Positions 8,249 to 17,543 of a stretch of 64,000 nucleotides of DNA are shown here, piece after piece. The position numbers were made by a program, and so were the translations under genes. Position 1 is the stretch's first letter. Each line of letters opens with the position of its first letter. A model generated the notes under the pieces. The model did no database searches. It saw only the letters and a program-made list of their open reading frames with translations, and was not told the origin of the DNA. The DNA lies in contig NZ_PYWL01000005.1 of the NCBI RefSeq assembly GCF_003049525.1, forward strand, positions 1 through 64,000, read 5' to 3'. Source of the DNA: Lysinibacillus fusiformis. GTDB lineage: Bacteria; Bacillota; Bacilli; Bacillales_A; Planococcaceae.

Positions 8249-8512
8249 AGCAAGCACCTCCAACGGAACCATACACTTTTCATTACTTCCCATTCTATCA
8301 TTGAAAGATATTGTTGAAAAGACATGAAATGACAAAATATCTGACAATTTGAAGTACAAATTGTAAAAATATGTTGGCTGTCGAAGGTATATGACGAATA
8401 ATTATTATTGCAACTTATTACCAATTATGATTGATCTATCATTCGGAAAAGAAATAAGATCTCCAGTGCTTATTAATTGACCAAATTCTTCAAACTGGCA
8501 TAAATGTGTTTA

Positions 8513-9634
8513 TTAAAAGTATATTCTAGGAACTCTTGCTGTGATCATGCATGGTATTTCATAGTTAATGGTTTCAAGCTTAGTTGCCCATTCATCGATG
8601 GAAATCCTATTCTGTCCTTGTTGGCCAATAAGTGTTACCTTCTCACCTATAGCATATGCTTTTGGTAGGGCAACCATACATTGGTCCATACAAATTCGTC
8701 CAACAATCGGCATTCTCTGTCCATCAATTAAAACCTCTTGTCCACCTAACTTACGAATAACACCATCTGCGTAACCTATTGGAAGAGTTCCAATCCACAT
8801 ATCTGTTGGCGCAACATATGTAGCTCCATAGCCTACAGATTCACCTTTTTTTATTTCCTTCACATGAACAAGTTCACTTTCGAGTGAAAATGCAGGTTGT
8901 AAGGCAAAGGGTAGGATACTCTCTACATAGGAGGACGGTGATAAACCATACATTGAAATCCCATATCTCACAGCATCATACTGCAAGTTAGAATCCTTTA
9001 CTAATGAAGCTGCTGTATTAGATGCATGAACAAGTGGCGGCTTTATCGGCAATACTGCTAAACAGCTTTCAAAAAATTGTACTTGCTGATCAAAATAAGT
9101 TGTATCTTTCTCATCCGCTGTTGCAAAGTGCGTAAATATTCCGTTTAACTCTACATTATCAGTAGACTCAATTGTTTGATACAATGCTAACAAATCCTGC
9201 TCAGAGCGAATGCCGATTCTACCCATACCACTATCTACTTTCATATGTAGCAGTAAAGAAAGCGCTTCATTGGCTATAAGTGGTGCTGCTTGCTGTACCC
9301 ACTCACTTCCATACACAGTGAGCATAATACGCTGTTGAGCTGCGAAAGGAGCAAAGGACACTGGAGATGCACCTAATATTAGTATGTCTGGATCTTCAAA
9401 ATGTGCTCGAATATGTAATGCTTCATCAGGCGTTGCCACTGCAAGTATTGTGGCACCAGCCTCAAGAGCTGCCTGTGCTACGGCTACATCTCCATGACCA
9501 TATGCATTCGCCTTTACTACAGCAATTATTTGAACATTAGGTCGTATAAATTTTTTTAAATTTTTGACGTTTTGTTGGATTGCTTGTAGATTTATCATTG
9601 CTTTCGTTGGTCGAAAATATTGCTGTGTCTTCAT
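8513..9634 (-). CDS. alr: Alanine racemase
   Basis: A 373-aa PLP-dependent racemase giving D-alanine for peptidoglycan. The PLP lysine is in VVKANAYGHGD near residue 40 and the catalytic tyrosine is in VGYGATY near 260. It is of full length. ATG at 9634 has AGAGGG 7 nt upstream. It lies between ydcC and ndoAI as in B. subtilis. About 260 bp of AT-rich DNA separate it from ndoAI, so ndoAI probably has its own promoter. Confidence 0.95.
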   Translation of the reverse strand: MKTQQYFRPTKAMINLQAIQQNVKNLKKFIRPNVQIIAVVKANAYGHGDVAVAQAALEAGATILAVATPDEALHIRAHFEDPDILILGASPVSFAPFAAQQRIMLTVYGSEWVQQAAPLIANEALSLLLHMKVDSGMGRIGIRSEQDLLALYQTIESTDNVELNGIFTHFATADEKDTTYFDQQVQFFESCLAVLPIKPPLVHASNTAASLVKDSNLQYDAVRYGISMYGLSPSSYVESILPFALQPAFSLESELVHVKEIKKGESVGYGATYVAPTDMWIGTLPIGYADGVIRKLGGQEVLIDGQRMPIVGRICMDQCMVALPKAYAIGEKVTLIGQQGQNRISIDEWATKLETINYEIPCMITARVPRIYF

Positions 9635-9788
9635 AAGAATACCCTCTTTATTTTTAATTAAAACATTATGTATTACATACATATTTTTTATTTAGCTTGT
9701 ACAATTATACGTTTATTAGTCCTGAAACGTTTACTTTATAGACAATCACTTAACATTTTCTAAACCACAAATTTTTATATTGTCAATA

Positions 9789-9822
9789 AGCTACAGCTTT
9801 CATGAACTAGAAAGCTGTAGCT
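9789..9822 (-). terminator. Hairpin after ydcC
   Basis: A perfect 10-bp stem (CTACAGCTTT / AAAGCTGTAG) lies 10 bp after the ydcC stop. The T-tract on the minus strand is short, so termination may be partial. Confidence 0.55.
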
Positions 9823-9829
9823 AGAAAAG

Positions 9830-10888
9830 TTACTTCATACTACCTATCGTCATAGATGTAGCAACTTCAATCATTTCTTCACGCGTTAGTTTACTGGAAG
9901 CTACAAAGAATTCAACACCATCTTTTTCCCAACTAACTGAAGTATCTGTAATCGCACCTATTGTAAATCCTAAATCAACTGGATCACCAGGCGAAGATAC
10001 TGGTAACATAGAGTTTTCCTTTGTCACTGGCTGTTGCATAACTGTAAAGGCTTTTTCTCCTTCAAATGTTAAGATAACGCGTTCCATACCACTTTCTTGA
10101 ACGACTTTTTCATTCGCCAATTGTGCCCAATTTAATACTGGATAGCTAGTTTGGAACTCTTGATATTCTACTTCTGCACCAACTGCTTCTTTGTCTTCTT
10201 TGTCTTCTTTACCATCTTTCTCTGCTGGTGTAGCTTGTTCACCTTTAGTTTTATCTTTATCTGTAAATTGCTCAACTGCATACTCTTTGGCAGCATGCTG
10301 CACACCTAGTTTAATTTTCTTAAATGTAATTCGAATTTGTTCTTCTTTCACATCATTCATAATGACAACAGAAGTTGGTAGTAAAGTTTTCTTATCTACT
10401 GTAATCACCTGATGAGGCATACTATTTTTATAGCTATTTCTAGTAGCCGCTTCAAATATATATGCTTTCTCTTCCTCTTTCATGACAAGATTTTTATCTT
10501 CTGCTAAATCTTCTGCAAGAGCTCCTATTAGATATGCTTGACTATTCTTCTTAGGCCAATCACTTTGGAATTTATACATTTTGTTTAATGTTGGTGTTAC
10601 AACAAATACGCCATCCGCATTACGCACAATCATTTGAGAAACATCTTTTCCACTTTCCATAACTTCTACTCGATAGAAATCAGGTTTAGTATGCCATACT
10701 GTTACATTATAATTTCTAGGCTCCCCACCAGATTTGATCTCCATCGTAGCATTTAATTCATAGCCATTTGTCTCTCCCCATTTACCATTCACTTTCTTCA
10801 ACACTTTTTCCTGTGAGGCTGTACCACATGCCGACAGAAGTAATATCGTACAAAATAAGACGAGCCATTTAACTATTCGGTTGCCCAC
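9830..10888 (-). CDS. ydcC: Lipoprotein of the YdcC / LolA-like family
   Basis: A 352-aa predicted lipoprotein. A signal peptide ends in the lipobox LLLSAC with cysteine at residue 21, so it should be anchored outside the membrane. The body resembles the LolA/MucB-like beta fold of B. subtilis YdcC (also annotated as a sporulation-related lipoprotein). An acidic, Lys-rich low-complexity linker lies near residues 215-235. GTG start with AAAGGGTG upstream. The ligand is unknown. Confidence 0.85.
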   Translation of the reverse strand: MGNRIVKWLVLFCTILLLSACGTASQEKVLKKVNGKWGETNGYELNATMEIKSGGEPRNYNVTVWHTKPDFYRVEVMESGKDVSQMIVRNADGVFVVTPTLNKMYKFQSDWPKKNSQAYLIGALAEDLAEDKNLVMKEEEKAYIFEAATRNSYKNSMPHQVITVDKKTLLPTSVVIMNDVKEEQIRITFKKIKLGVQHAAKEYAVEQFTDKDKTKGEQATPAEKDGKEDKEDKEAVGAEVEYQEFQTSYPVLNWAQLANEKVVQESGMERVILTFEGEKAFTVMQQPVTKENSMLPVSSPGDPVDLGFTIGAITDTSVSWEKDGVEFFVASSKLTREEMIEVATSMTIGSMK

Positions 10889-11013
10889 GCTTTCACCCTT
10901 TCTTCTTTCAAATCCACTACGACAATATATGAACCGTATTTGTCAGTTATGTCATTTGTAGAAAAGGCAATATATTTAAATTTACTGGCTAACCTTTTTA
11001 GACAACTTCATTC

Positions 11014-11367
11014 CTATTCTAATAAGATTACTTGAGCAGCTGCATATTGCTTGGAATGCGTAATACTAACAAAACCATTGGCAAGCTCCCCCTTAAAATA
11101 TAAAACGGGTTTTCCAGCCTCTCCTCGTAATATCTCCATATCATGAAGTTTACATTGTTCGCCAATGCCAGTACCCATCGCTTTCGAAAATGCTTCTTTC
11201 GCAGCAAAGCGTCCTGCTAAAAATTCTATTTTACGAGTTTCTGAGTAACCATCAAATAATTTTTTTTCCCTTGTTGATAAAATGCGGTCTTTAAATTTAT
11301 CTGTACGCTTCATCGCTTTTTCAATACGGTCTATTTCTACAATATCTAGACCAATTCCCTTAATCAT
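11014..11367 (-). CDS. acpS: Holo-[acyl-carrier-protein] synthase
   Basis: A 117-aa AcpS. It transfers 4'-phosphopantetheine from CoA to a serine of apo-ACP to start fatty acid synthesis. Magnesium-binding Asp in GIGLDIVEIDRI (residue 8) and Glu in RFAAKEAFSKAMGTG are present. ATG at 11367 is used because AAAGGAG lies upstream; the longer frame has no ribosome site. It is divergent from the rhomboid gene. Confidence 0.95.
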   Translation of the reverse strand: MIKGIGLDIVEIDRIEKAMKRTDKFKDRILSTREKKLFDGYSETRKIEFLAGRFAAKEAFSKAMGTGIGEQCKLHDMEILRGEAGKPVLYFKGELANGFVSITHSKQYAAAQVILLE

Positions 11368-11431
11368 GTGACCTTCTCCTTTACCTATTTCCAACAAGGC
11401 ATGTATAATAATTGTAAATTGAGGTGGAGCC

Positions 11432-12055
11432 ATGTTTAGTAGAACAGAAAATTTTAAGCAATATACAAAGTATTACCCTGTTGTGTCAACGTTAATAGCA
11501 ATCAATTTAATTCTTTATGTATTGTCTCTTTTACCCGGTGTAGGAACTCTTTTGTGGAATTACGGAATTCAAGCGAATTTCCTCGTTCAAAAAGGTGAGT
11601 GGTGGCGTGTATTCTCTGCTATGTTTTTACATGCAGGGTTTATGCATGTGTTTTTTAATATGTTTTCCTTATATCTCTTTGGACCAGAGCTTGAAAAAAT
11701 TGCAGGTAAAGCCCGTTTTATTACAATTTATTTAGTATCGGGTATTGTTGGCAACATGGCAACCTACATATTCTATGATAGTAGTTATGCGAGTCTTGGT
11801 GCAAGTGGAGCTATTTTTGGAATTTTTGGTGCTTTTGGGGCATTAGTGTATTATACTCGTAGAACAATGCCAATGCTTCGTAAGCTTATTTTACCAATCA
11901 TCATTATCAGTGTCATTATGACTTTTCTTCAACCGAATGTAAACGTTTTTGCACATTTAGGTGGGCTAGTAACCGGATTCATTCTAGGGCTTATTTATTT
12001 ACATCCAAAAAGAATTTTAAGCTGGCGCAAACAAAAAATGGCGGGTAGACCATAA
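11432..12055 (+). CDS. ydcA: Rhomboid family intramembrane serine protease
   Basis: A 207-aa integral membrane protease with six predicted helices. The catalytic serine is in GASGA (S125) and the catalytic histidine in FAHLGG (H175). The HAGFMHVFFN loop gives the oxyanion residues H72 and N76. It cleaves membrane-spanning substrates within the bilayer. GAGGTGGAG precedes the ATG. Position and size match B. subtilis YdcA; substrates are unknown. Confidence 0.92.
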   Translation: MFSRTENFKQYTKYYPVVSTLIAINLILYVLSLLPGVGTLLWNYGIQANFLVQKGEWWRVFSAMFLHAGFMHVFFNMFSLYLFGPELEKIAGKARFITIYLVSGIVGNMATYIFYDSSYASLGASGAIFGIFGAFGALVYYTRRTMPMLRKLILPIIIISVIMTFLQPNVNVFAHLGGLVTGFILGLIYLHPKRILSWRKQKMAGRP

Positions 12056-12060
12056 TTTAA

Positions 12061-12115
12061 GAGAGGAGCAGCACCATGGGTTATAAGTTAGATCTCATGG
12101 CACTGCTCCTCTTTA
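12061..12115. terminator. Convergent terminator between ydcA and the acetyltransferase
   Basis: A long stem (about 18 bp, GAGGAGCAGCACCATG / CATGGCACTGCTCCTC with one mismatch) sits between the convergent ends of two genes. T-tracts are short on both sides. Confidence 0.7.
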
Positions 12116-12128
12116 TATGAATCGCTTT

Positions 12129-12704
12129 TTACAGGGCGACCGTCGCTTCATTGGTCATCTTAATTTTTTTCCACTCAGCTGCCGTTATACCATAAACCAC
12201 TTGGTCTACATGATGATCATACAGCCACTCCGCATCCCTTAATCGCCCTTCTTCATGAAAGCCCAACACTTTTGGAATCGTGCGGCTACGAATATTTCCA
12301 ACCGCTACTCGCACTTCAATACGGTGTAGCTTCAAATAATGAAAGGCATAATCAATTAATGCTTTCATTGAATTTGTTACAAGCCCCTTGCCTACAAACT
12401 CATTCCCTAACCAATAGCCAATACTTGTCCACTTGTGTTGCCAGTTGATTTGATGATACCCAATGACACCCGCGAGCTGTCCATCATAGTAAATTCCTGC
12501 CTGTATCCCATCGTTATCAGCGTATTGTTGCATAGCCTTTTTTACAAATGCCTCTGTATCTTTAACTGTCTGAACACCATCTACAAAAGGTAACCATTCA
12601 CGTAATGTATCCCTTGAACGATCAGTCAATGCAAATAAATCATGAACATCACTTAAATCCAATAATTTTAAATAAGCGTCTTCATTAATATCATATTTAA
12701 ACAT
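12129..12704 (-). CDS. RimJ/RimL-type GNAT N-acetyltransferase (YdaF-like)
   Basis: A 191-aa GNAT protein of the ribosomal-protein-serine acetyltransferase type. The acetyl-CoA binding region includes SIGYWLGNEFVGKGLVTNSM and the HRIEVRVAVGNIRS segment with the typical late-strand pattern. It resembles B. subtilis YdaF; the in vivo substrate is not known. ATG at 12704 is chosen with AAGGGG 8 nt upstream. Confidence 0.88.
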   Translation of the reverse strand: MFKYDINEDAYLKLLDLSDVHDLFALTDRSRDTLREWLPFVDGVQTVKDTEAFVKKAMQQYADNDGIQAGIYYDGQLAGVIGYHQINWQHKWTSIGYWLGNEFVGKGLVTNSMKALIDYAFHYLKLHRIEVRVAVGNIRSRTIPKVLGFHEEGRLRDAEWLYDHHVDQVVYGITAAEWKKIKMTNEATVAL

Positions 12705-12765
12705 AGTCCCCACCCCTTTTGTTCTATTTATTTTATTATAAACTTCATTACCAAATATTTGTATG

Positions 12766-12809
12766 TAAAAAAGCTAATCCTTCCATAAAATTGAAAGAAT
12801 TAGCTTTGC
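12766..12809 (-). terminator. Terminator of ydbS-ydbT
   Basis: Stem AAAGCTAAT...ATTAGCTTT with extended pairing (one mismatch) followed by six T on the minus strand, immediately after the ydbT stop. Confidence 0.8.
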
Positions 12810-12811
12810 AT

Positions 12812-14293
12812 TTAATGTTCGTACCAAGATAATATTGTTTCAGCATCTCGTTGTTCCAGACTCGAAACACTACCCGTTGTACCGGATGCTCCGGACATGA
12901 CTGTTGCTTTTATAGACATAACATTTTTTCTTTTTTGAAAATACGATTGTGTACTTCCCATCGATTGTATACGTTTTTTCTCCACTATCAATGTGATTCG
13001 ACTGAATACTCTATATTGTAAAGCCAGTTGCTTCCCATCAATTTGATAGCCTGCTGTTTTATGCTGCCAAACCCCAAGTAGTATCGTTAATGGAATGAGT
13101 AGCAATGACAATAGACCATACGGGTAGAAGAAATAACTACATGCACCAATAATAGGGACAAGCCAAATAAAATCTATGCGATAAAAGAAAGGTCTAGCTT
13201 TTTTAGGTGATCGAGTAAAGGAAGGATTCCAATTCATATCTGGGAAAAGACCCTCTAATGTCTGCATACAATCTTGTTTCTTAATGAGTGGGAATAAGGT
13301 AATTTTTTTATCCTTCCCCTCTTCACCATTACCTCCAGCACTCTCAACAACAACCGTTGCAAAGCCTGTTAATTGACGCAATGGATTTTCAACAATACGA
13401 ATAGCCTGGATTCGGTTTAAAGGTAAGGTTATACGCTTTTTCTCTAAAAGTCCTTTAGTTATGATCAGCTTATCTTCTTCGATACGGACTGTATATTCAT
13501 AGTAATTAATCAAGGTAATAAGGACAGAAACAACCCAGGCTACTATTAAAATTAACATAACCGATATCGCTATTAAAAAGGCCCCGACTTTCACAAAATC
13601 AGCCAACTCATGGAAAACAGTTTCATAAGGAATAATATCTGAAAACTGAGAGGCGATAGCAGCAAGACCAGATAACACAACACCAATCCCACCAGAAGTT
13701 GTGGCTAACACTAGTAAGTCACGCATGGACATATGGTAAATAGTTGGTGCGGAAATTGAAATTGAATCGTCTGCGACCTCCGTCTGTTCTGCATATTGTT
13801 GGTTTACACCTTCATTTTTGGCACGGCGCATTTCTAGTTCAATAACATCTGCCGCTTCTTTACGAATTGCAGTAAGTTCTACTTCAGGCTTGCCACCTTT
13901 ACTCCCTGCTGTTTCCACCTGAACTTTGACTAATCCAAAAATACGGTGGAAAATTCCTTCATTATAGTTCAAACTTTGAATACGTTCAAACGGAATATAA
14001 CGCTTCTTTTTAACAAACAATCCATATTTGATACGGAGTTCTCCATCCTCATACCAATAAACAAATGTCCGCCATTTAATAATGCCTCCAATCAATGCAA
14101 GGAGTGCGGCTATTCCCCATACACCGAAGAGTAAAATGGTATCAAAAAAATGATCACTACGGAAATTTAGTGAAAAATTAAAGCCATTCGTTATGATAAT
14201 GATCGCAATGGGTAATATCATACTTTTTAATGCTTTGACGCTCGTAATTACTGCTGATATAGGATGTAAACGATTAATCTCCTTAGACATCAT
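12812..14293 (-). CDS. ydbT: Membrane protein with bacterial PH domains, YdbT family
   Basis: A 493-aa membrane protein with three bPH2 (DUF304) domains separated by pairs of transmembrane helices. The repeated signature is a short strand after an aromatic helix, e.g. KKRYIPFERIQSLNYNEG, KKRITLPLNRIQAIRIVEN and EKKRIQSMGSTQSYFQKR. It overlaps the end of ydbS by 11 nt. B. subtilis YdbS/YdbT have been linked to resistance to antimicrobial peptides made by relatives (from memory, low certainty). Confidence 0.9.
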   Translation of the reverse strand: MMSKEINRLHPISAVITSVKALKSMILPIAIIIITNGFNFSLNFRSDHFFDTILLFGVWGIAALLALIGGIIKWRTFVYWYEDGELRIKYGLFVKKKRYIPFERIQSLNYNEGIFHRIFGLVKVQVETAGSKGGKPEVELTAIRKEAADVIELEMRRAKNEGVNQQYAEQTEVADDSISISAPTIYHMSMRDLLVLATTSGGIGVVLSGLAAIASQFSDIIPYETVFHELADFVKVGAFLIAISVMLILIVAWVVSVLITLINYYEYTVRIEEDKLIITKGLLEKKRITLPLNRIQAIRIVENPLRQLTGFATVVVESAGGNGEEGKDKKITLFPLIKKQDCMQTLEGLFPDMNWNPSFTRSPKKARPFFYRIDFIWLVPIIGACSYFFYPYGLLSLLLIPLTILLGVWQHKTAGYQIDGKQLALQYRVFSRITLIVEKKRIQSMGSTQSYFQKRKNVMSIKATVMSGASGTTGSVSSLEQRDAETILSWYEH

Positions 14294-14762
14294 CTTCCGC
14301 CACCCTTGCTAACTCAGAGATACGAGCACGAAGTGAATCTGCTTCGTCCATGATAAGTGCGGGAATTGTATGTACGGTTGCTGCCGTTGATATGGAGATA
14401 TTACCTAAATCATATTTCTTTAAAATCGGTCCCTGTGTCGTATCAACATGTTGGACACGAACCATTGGTATGAGCGTACGTTTTACTACAAATAAGCCAT
14501 GTTGTACTTCAATTTCATGTTCTCGCACTTCATATCGCCATCGTTCCCATCTAATTTTAGGAAAAATAAAAACTGATAATATGGCACTTAATACTACAAT
14601 CGCCCCAGCTATGTAATAAATAAACGTTGGCCATTCAAAATAATAAGTACCATAGCTTACGATTCCTGCTGCAATTAATAGCACCACTGTTTGTATGACA
14701 CCATATAAACGCCATACAGTTAACCCTTTACGGGAAATTTGATGCACTGGTTGAGCTCTCAT
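14283..14762 (-). CDS. ydbS: Membrane protein with one bacterial PH domain, YdbS family
   Basis: A 159-aa protein with two transmembrane helices (about residues 20-70) and one bPH2 domain (VQHGLFVVKRTLIPMVRVQHVDT). Starts with ATG and AGAGGGGG upstream. It is co-transcribed with ydbT and probably forms a complex with it; the order cshA-ydbS-ydbT is as in B. subtilis. Confidence 0.9.
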   Translation of the reverse strand: MRAQPVHQISRKGLTVWRLYGVIQTVVLLIAAGIVSYGTYYFEWPTFIYYIAGAIVVLSAILSVFIFPKIRWERWRYEVREHEIEVQHGLFVVKRTLIPMVRVQHVDTTQGPILKKYDLGNISISTAATVHTIPALIMDEADSLRARISELARVAEDDV

Positions 14763-14830
14763 TGTCGTTCCCCCTCTTTTCTATAGTAGGTTATACGGAA
14801 TTCATGACCGTTTTGTTTCAACTATATACG

Positions 14831-14868
14831 AAAAAAAACCTTACAGCCAGTATGACTGCAAGGTTTTA
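14831..14868 (-). terminator. Terminator of cshA
   Basis: Stem AAAACCTTGCAG / CTGTAAGGTTTT (one G-U pair) with eight T on the minus strand, about 18 bp after the cshA stop. Confidence 0.85.
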
Positions 14869-14885
14869 ATATCCACTTACGAAAA

Positions 14886-16421
14886 TTAATCTTCGTGACG
14901 TCGAGGAGAACGAGAACGACCTTGTCCACCTTCACGACGGCCTCCTTCACGGCGACCACCTTCACGACGACTGCTACTGTTACTATTACTATTACGGCGA
15001 TCTCCACCACGAGAGTCACGACGTCCACCGTAGTTACGATTATTACCACCGCGACCACGATCTCCACCGCCACGATTACTGCTAGAGCGTTCACGACGCA
15101 TTGGTAATGGACGTTCTTCTGAAATTGTTACTGGTGTATCATCTGGCTCTTTCGTTAATGAGCGAAGAGCAGCTGCAACAACATCAATTGCCTCATGATT
15201 ATCAAGTATTTCTGACGCAAGTGTACGGTAATCACCTAAGTTGTTATTAGCAATAAGACCTTCAAGAGTATCAAGAGCTAATCGTTGTTGTCCTACTAAT
15301 GCTTCATCTGTTGTTGGCGGACGAAGTGGAGTCATACGTTTCTTCGTAGTTTCTTCTACGATACGCAAGTAACCCATTTCACGTGGCGTTACAAACGTAA
15401 CAGCAAGACCTGACTTACCTGCACGACCTGTACGACCAATACGGTGAACATAAGATTCAGGGTCTTGTGGAATATCGAAGTTGTATACGTGTGTGACACC
15501 AGAAATATCAAGACCACGTGCCGCTACATCCGTCGCAACAAGGATATCAATTTTATTTTCTTTAAATTGACGCAATACAGAAATTCGCTTAGCTTGACTT
15601 AAATCACCGTGAATACCTTCAGCAAGGTAACCACGAATAGATAAAGCTTGAGCTAGCTCATCTACACGACGTTTTGTACGACCAAAGATAATAGCAAGTT
15701 CTGGTTGGTGAACATTTAATAAACGAGATAAAACATCGAATTTTTCACGTTCAGCAGATTTTACGAAATATTGATCAATATTATCAACAGTTAATTCTTT
15801 TGCTTTAATTTTTACGATTTCTGGATCACGCATAAATGTTTCCGCAATTTTACGGATTGCTGGCGGCATTGTTGCTGAGAACAGTAATGTTTGACGCTCA
15901 GCAGGAACGTTTTCTAGGATGGAATTAATATCATCGATAAAGCCCATATTTAACATTTCATCTGCTTCATCCAATACTAATGTTTGCACATCTTCTAATT
16001 TTAACGTACGACGATTAATATGGTCAATAATACGTCCTGGCGTACCAACAATGATTTGAGGTTTATTTTTCAGTGCACGGATTTGACGGCCAATTTCTTG
16101 TCCCCCGTAAACTGATAATAATTTCACACGTTTATCATAGCCAATCTTGTAAAGCTCTTCAGATACTTGAATAGCTAATTCACGAGTTGGAGCAATAACC
16201 AATGCTTGGATATTAGGGTTTTTTGGATCGATTTTTTCAATTAGTGGAATCCCGAAAGCGGCAGTTTTACCAGTACCTGTTTGCGCTTGACCTAATACAT
16301 CACGGCCTTCAATAGCAAAACGAATAGTACCTTCTTGGATTGGTGTTGCTTCTTCAAATCCCATACGCTTTACAGAGCGTAATGTAGATTCGCTAATATT
16401 TAATTCTGAAAAATTTGTCAA
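14886..16421 (-). CDS. cshA: DEAD-box RNA helicase CshA
   Basis: A 511-aa ATP-dependent RNA helicase. Motifs in order: Q-motif GFEEATPIQ (21-29), Walker A AQTGTGKT (46-53), PTRELA, DEAD, SAT, ARGLDI and [10 protein letters not shown]-terminal dimerisation region is followed by a roughly 65-residue Arg/Gly/Ser-rich tail with repeated RREGG units that should bind RNA. In B. subtilis CshA works with the RNA degradosome and in ribosome assembly in the cold. The start is TTG at 16421 with AAAGGAG 10 nt upstream; upstream codons match no family member. Confidence 0.94.
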   Translation of the reverse strand: MTNFSELNISESTLRSVKRMGFEEATPIQEGTIRFAIEGRDVLGQAQTGTGKTAAFGIPLIEKIDPKNPNIQALVIAPTRELAIQVSEELYKIGYDKRVKLLSVYGGQEIGRQIRALKNKPQIIVGTPGRIIDHINRRTLKLEDVQTLVLDEADEMLNMGFIDDINSILENVPAERQTLLFSATMPPAIRKIAETFMRDPEIVKIKAKELTVDNIDQYFVKSAEREKFDVLSRLLNVHQPELAIIFGRTKRRVDELAQALSIRGYLAEGIHGDLSQAKRISVLRQFKENKIDILVATDVAARGLDISGVTHVYNFDIPQDPESYVHRIGRTGRAGKSGLAVTFVTPREMGYLRIVEETTKKRMTPLRPPTTDEALVGQQRLALDTLEGLIANNNLGDYRTLASEILDNHEAIDVVAAALRSLTKEPDDTPVTISEERPLPMRRERSSSNRGGGDRGRGGNNRNYGGRRDSRGGDRRNSNSNSSSRREGGRREGGRREGGQGRSRSPRRHED

Positions 16422-16773
16422 ACTTCTCAATCTCCTTTTTTTCCTTTTAAGTTGACAAATGGTTACATTTTCAGATGAAGTTGTCGGCAAATTCGAGCCT
16501 GTGTAGTGGAACGTTTCCGTTACTTAAAAATTCTCTCTACATGATCATTCATGTAGAGCTCTCTTATATGAAAAGGAAAGCCCGGTCTTTACCGAGCGGT
16601 TCGATTCTGTTGTAATTATTCACTTTAGAATAAAACCGTTGTGTTCAAAAAAAAGTACTCTTCAACCAAATATGAAGAGTCTTCGCACAAAATGTATCCA
16701 TTGCTTACACTAGTCTAACATGGCTTTAATACGTATGCAACGATAACGCATGAGTCGTAATAATCTGACTACT
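16422..16773 (-). other. cshA leader region
   Basis: No gene. The part next to cshA contains two hairpins, CTCTACATGATCATTCATGTAGAG (imperfect repeat around 16535-16558) and a GCCCGGTC...ACCGAGC stem near 16588-16610. A long structured leader fits the cold-regulated expression of cshA-type helicases, but this is inference. The terminator of the upstream hydrolase also lies here. Confidence 0.5.
16647..16684 (-). terminator. Terminator of the alpha/beta hydrolase gene
   Basis: Stem ACTCTTCA / TGAAGAGT followed on the minus strand by ACTTTTTTTT, about 90 bp after the hydrolase stop. Confidence 0.75.
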
Positions 16774-17487
16774 TCAAGTATCCTTTAAAAACAGCAAAAC
16801 TCGCGGAAACCAATCGGAGCAATCTTCCTCAAGACATATATGATGCCTTCCATTATCAGAAAAATACAAAATTTTATCAGTGGAAGCCAATTCATCATAA
16901 AGAAATTGTGCTGTGTTAAACGGCACTATTCCATCCTGTTTCCCTTGCACTATAAAGACAGGAATTTCGATATGCCGATAATACGGTTCCACGATTCGAA
17001 CCAATTTCATAAATTCAATTGTTGAAGCTAATGGCACATTATTAAACTTATGTCGATAACGTAAAAATAGCTCATTATTCGTTAAATTATGATGATATGC
17101 ATCTGTCGCAAGTAATTTGAAATCAATGACCAGTTGCTTAGGACTAATATATTTTGCAGCAGCACTCAATAATACTAGCTTTTTTACCTTATAACGTTTC
17201 GCCAAATATAAAGCTATAATGCCCCCCATTGAAAATCCAACAACGATGAGCTCATCTACTTTTTTAGCTAATGACCGTATGGCTAGCTCTGCGTCCATTA
17301 ACCAGTGCTTTGCAGTAAATCCATCCATATGCAAGGCTTCACCATGACCCGATAATGTTGGTTCTACTATGAGCCAATCCGTATGCGTCCGTAAGTATGT
17401 TGTAAACGGCTCCATCTCATAGGGACCACCTGAAAAGCCATGAATGCATAGTACACCTATTGACAAATCCCTCACCTCGTTTAACAA
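16774..17487 (-). CDS. Alpha/beta hydrolase, carboxylesterase or monoacylglycerol lipase type
   Basis: A 237-aa serine hydrolase. The oxyanion HGFSGGP motif is at residues 16-22, the nucleophile elbow is GFSMGG (Ser near 90), the acid is in GKQDGIVP and the histidine in GRHHICLE. It resembles Bacillus carboxylesterase Est/YvaK. It is likely cytoplasmic; the substrate is unknown. Two TTG starts are possible: the one given, with AGAGG upstream, and one 21 nt later that follows the stronger GAGGTGAGGG. It lies between murF and cshA, where B. subtilis has no such gene. Confidence 0.85.
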   Translation of the reverse strand: MLNEVRDLSIGVLCIHGFSGGPYEMEPFTTYLRTHTDWLIVEPTLSGHGEALHMDGFTAKHWLMDAELAIRSLAKKVDELIVVGFSMGGIIALYLAKRYKVKKLVLLSAAAKYISPKQLVIDFKLLATDAYHHNLTNNELFLRYRHKFNNVPLASTIEFMKLVRIVEPYYRHIEIPVFIVQGKQDGIVPFNTAQFLYDELASTDKILYFSDNGRHHICLEEDCSDWFPRVLLFLKDT

Positions 17488-17502
17488 AGAAACCTCTAAA
17501 AA

Positions 17503-17538
17503 AATGAATCGGTGAGCAATTTATCCCACCGATTCAAT
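17503..17538 (-). terminator. Terminator of ddl-murF
   Basis: Perfect 10-bp stem TGAATCGGTG / CACCGATTCA followed by seven T on the minus strand, 6 bp after murF. Confidence 0.85.
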
Positions 17539-17543
17539 GAAAA

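Noticed and set aside
8230..8424. 64-codon minus-strand frame upstream of ndoAI
   Set aside because: Overlaps the ndoAI start region, has no ribosome site and contains improbable residue composition.
14822..15094. Open minus-strand frame coding an all-valine/alanine-like protein
   Set aside because: It is an out-of-frame reading of the Arg/Gly-rich repeat tail of CshA; low complexity and no ribosome site.
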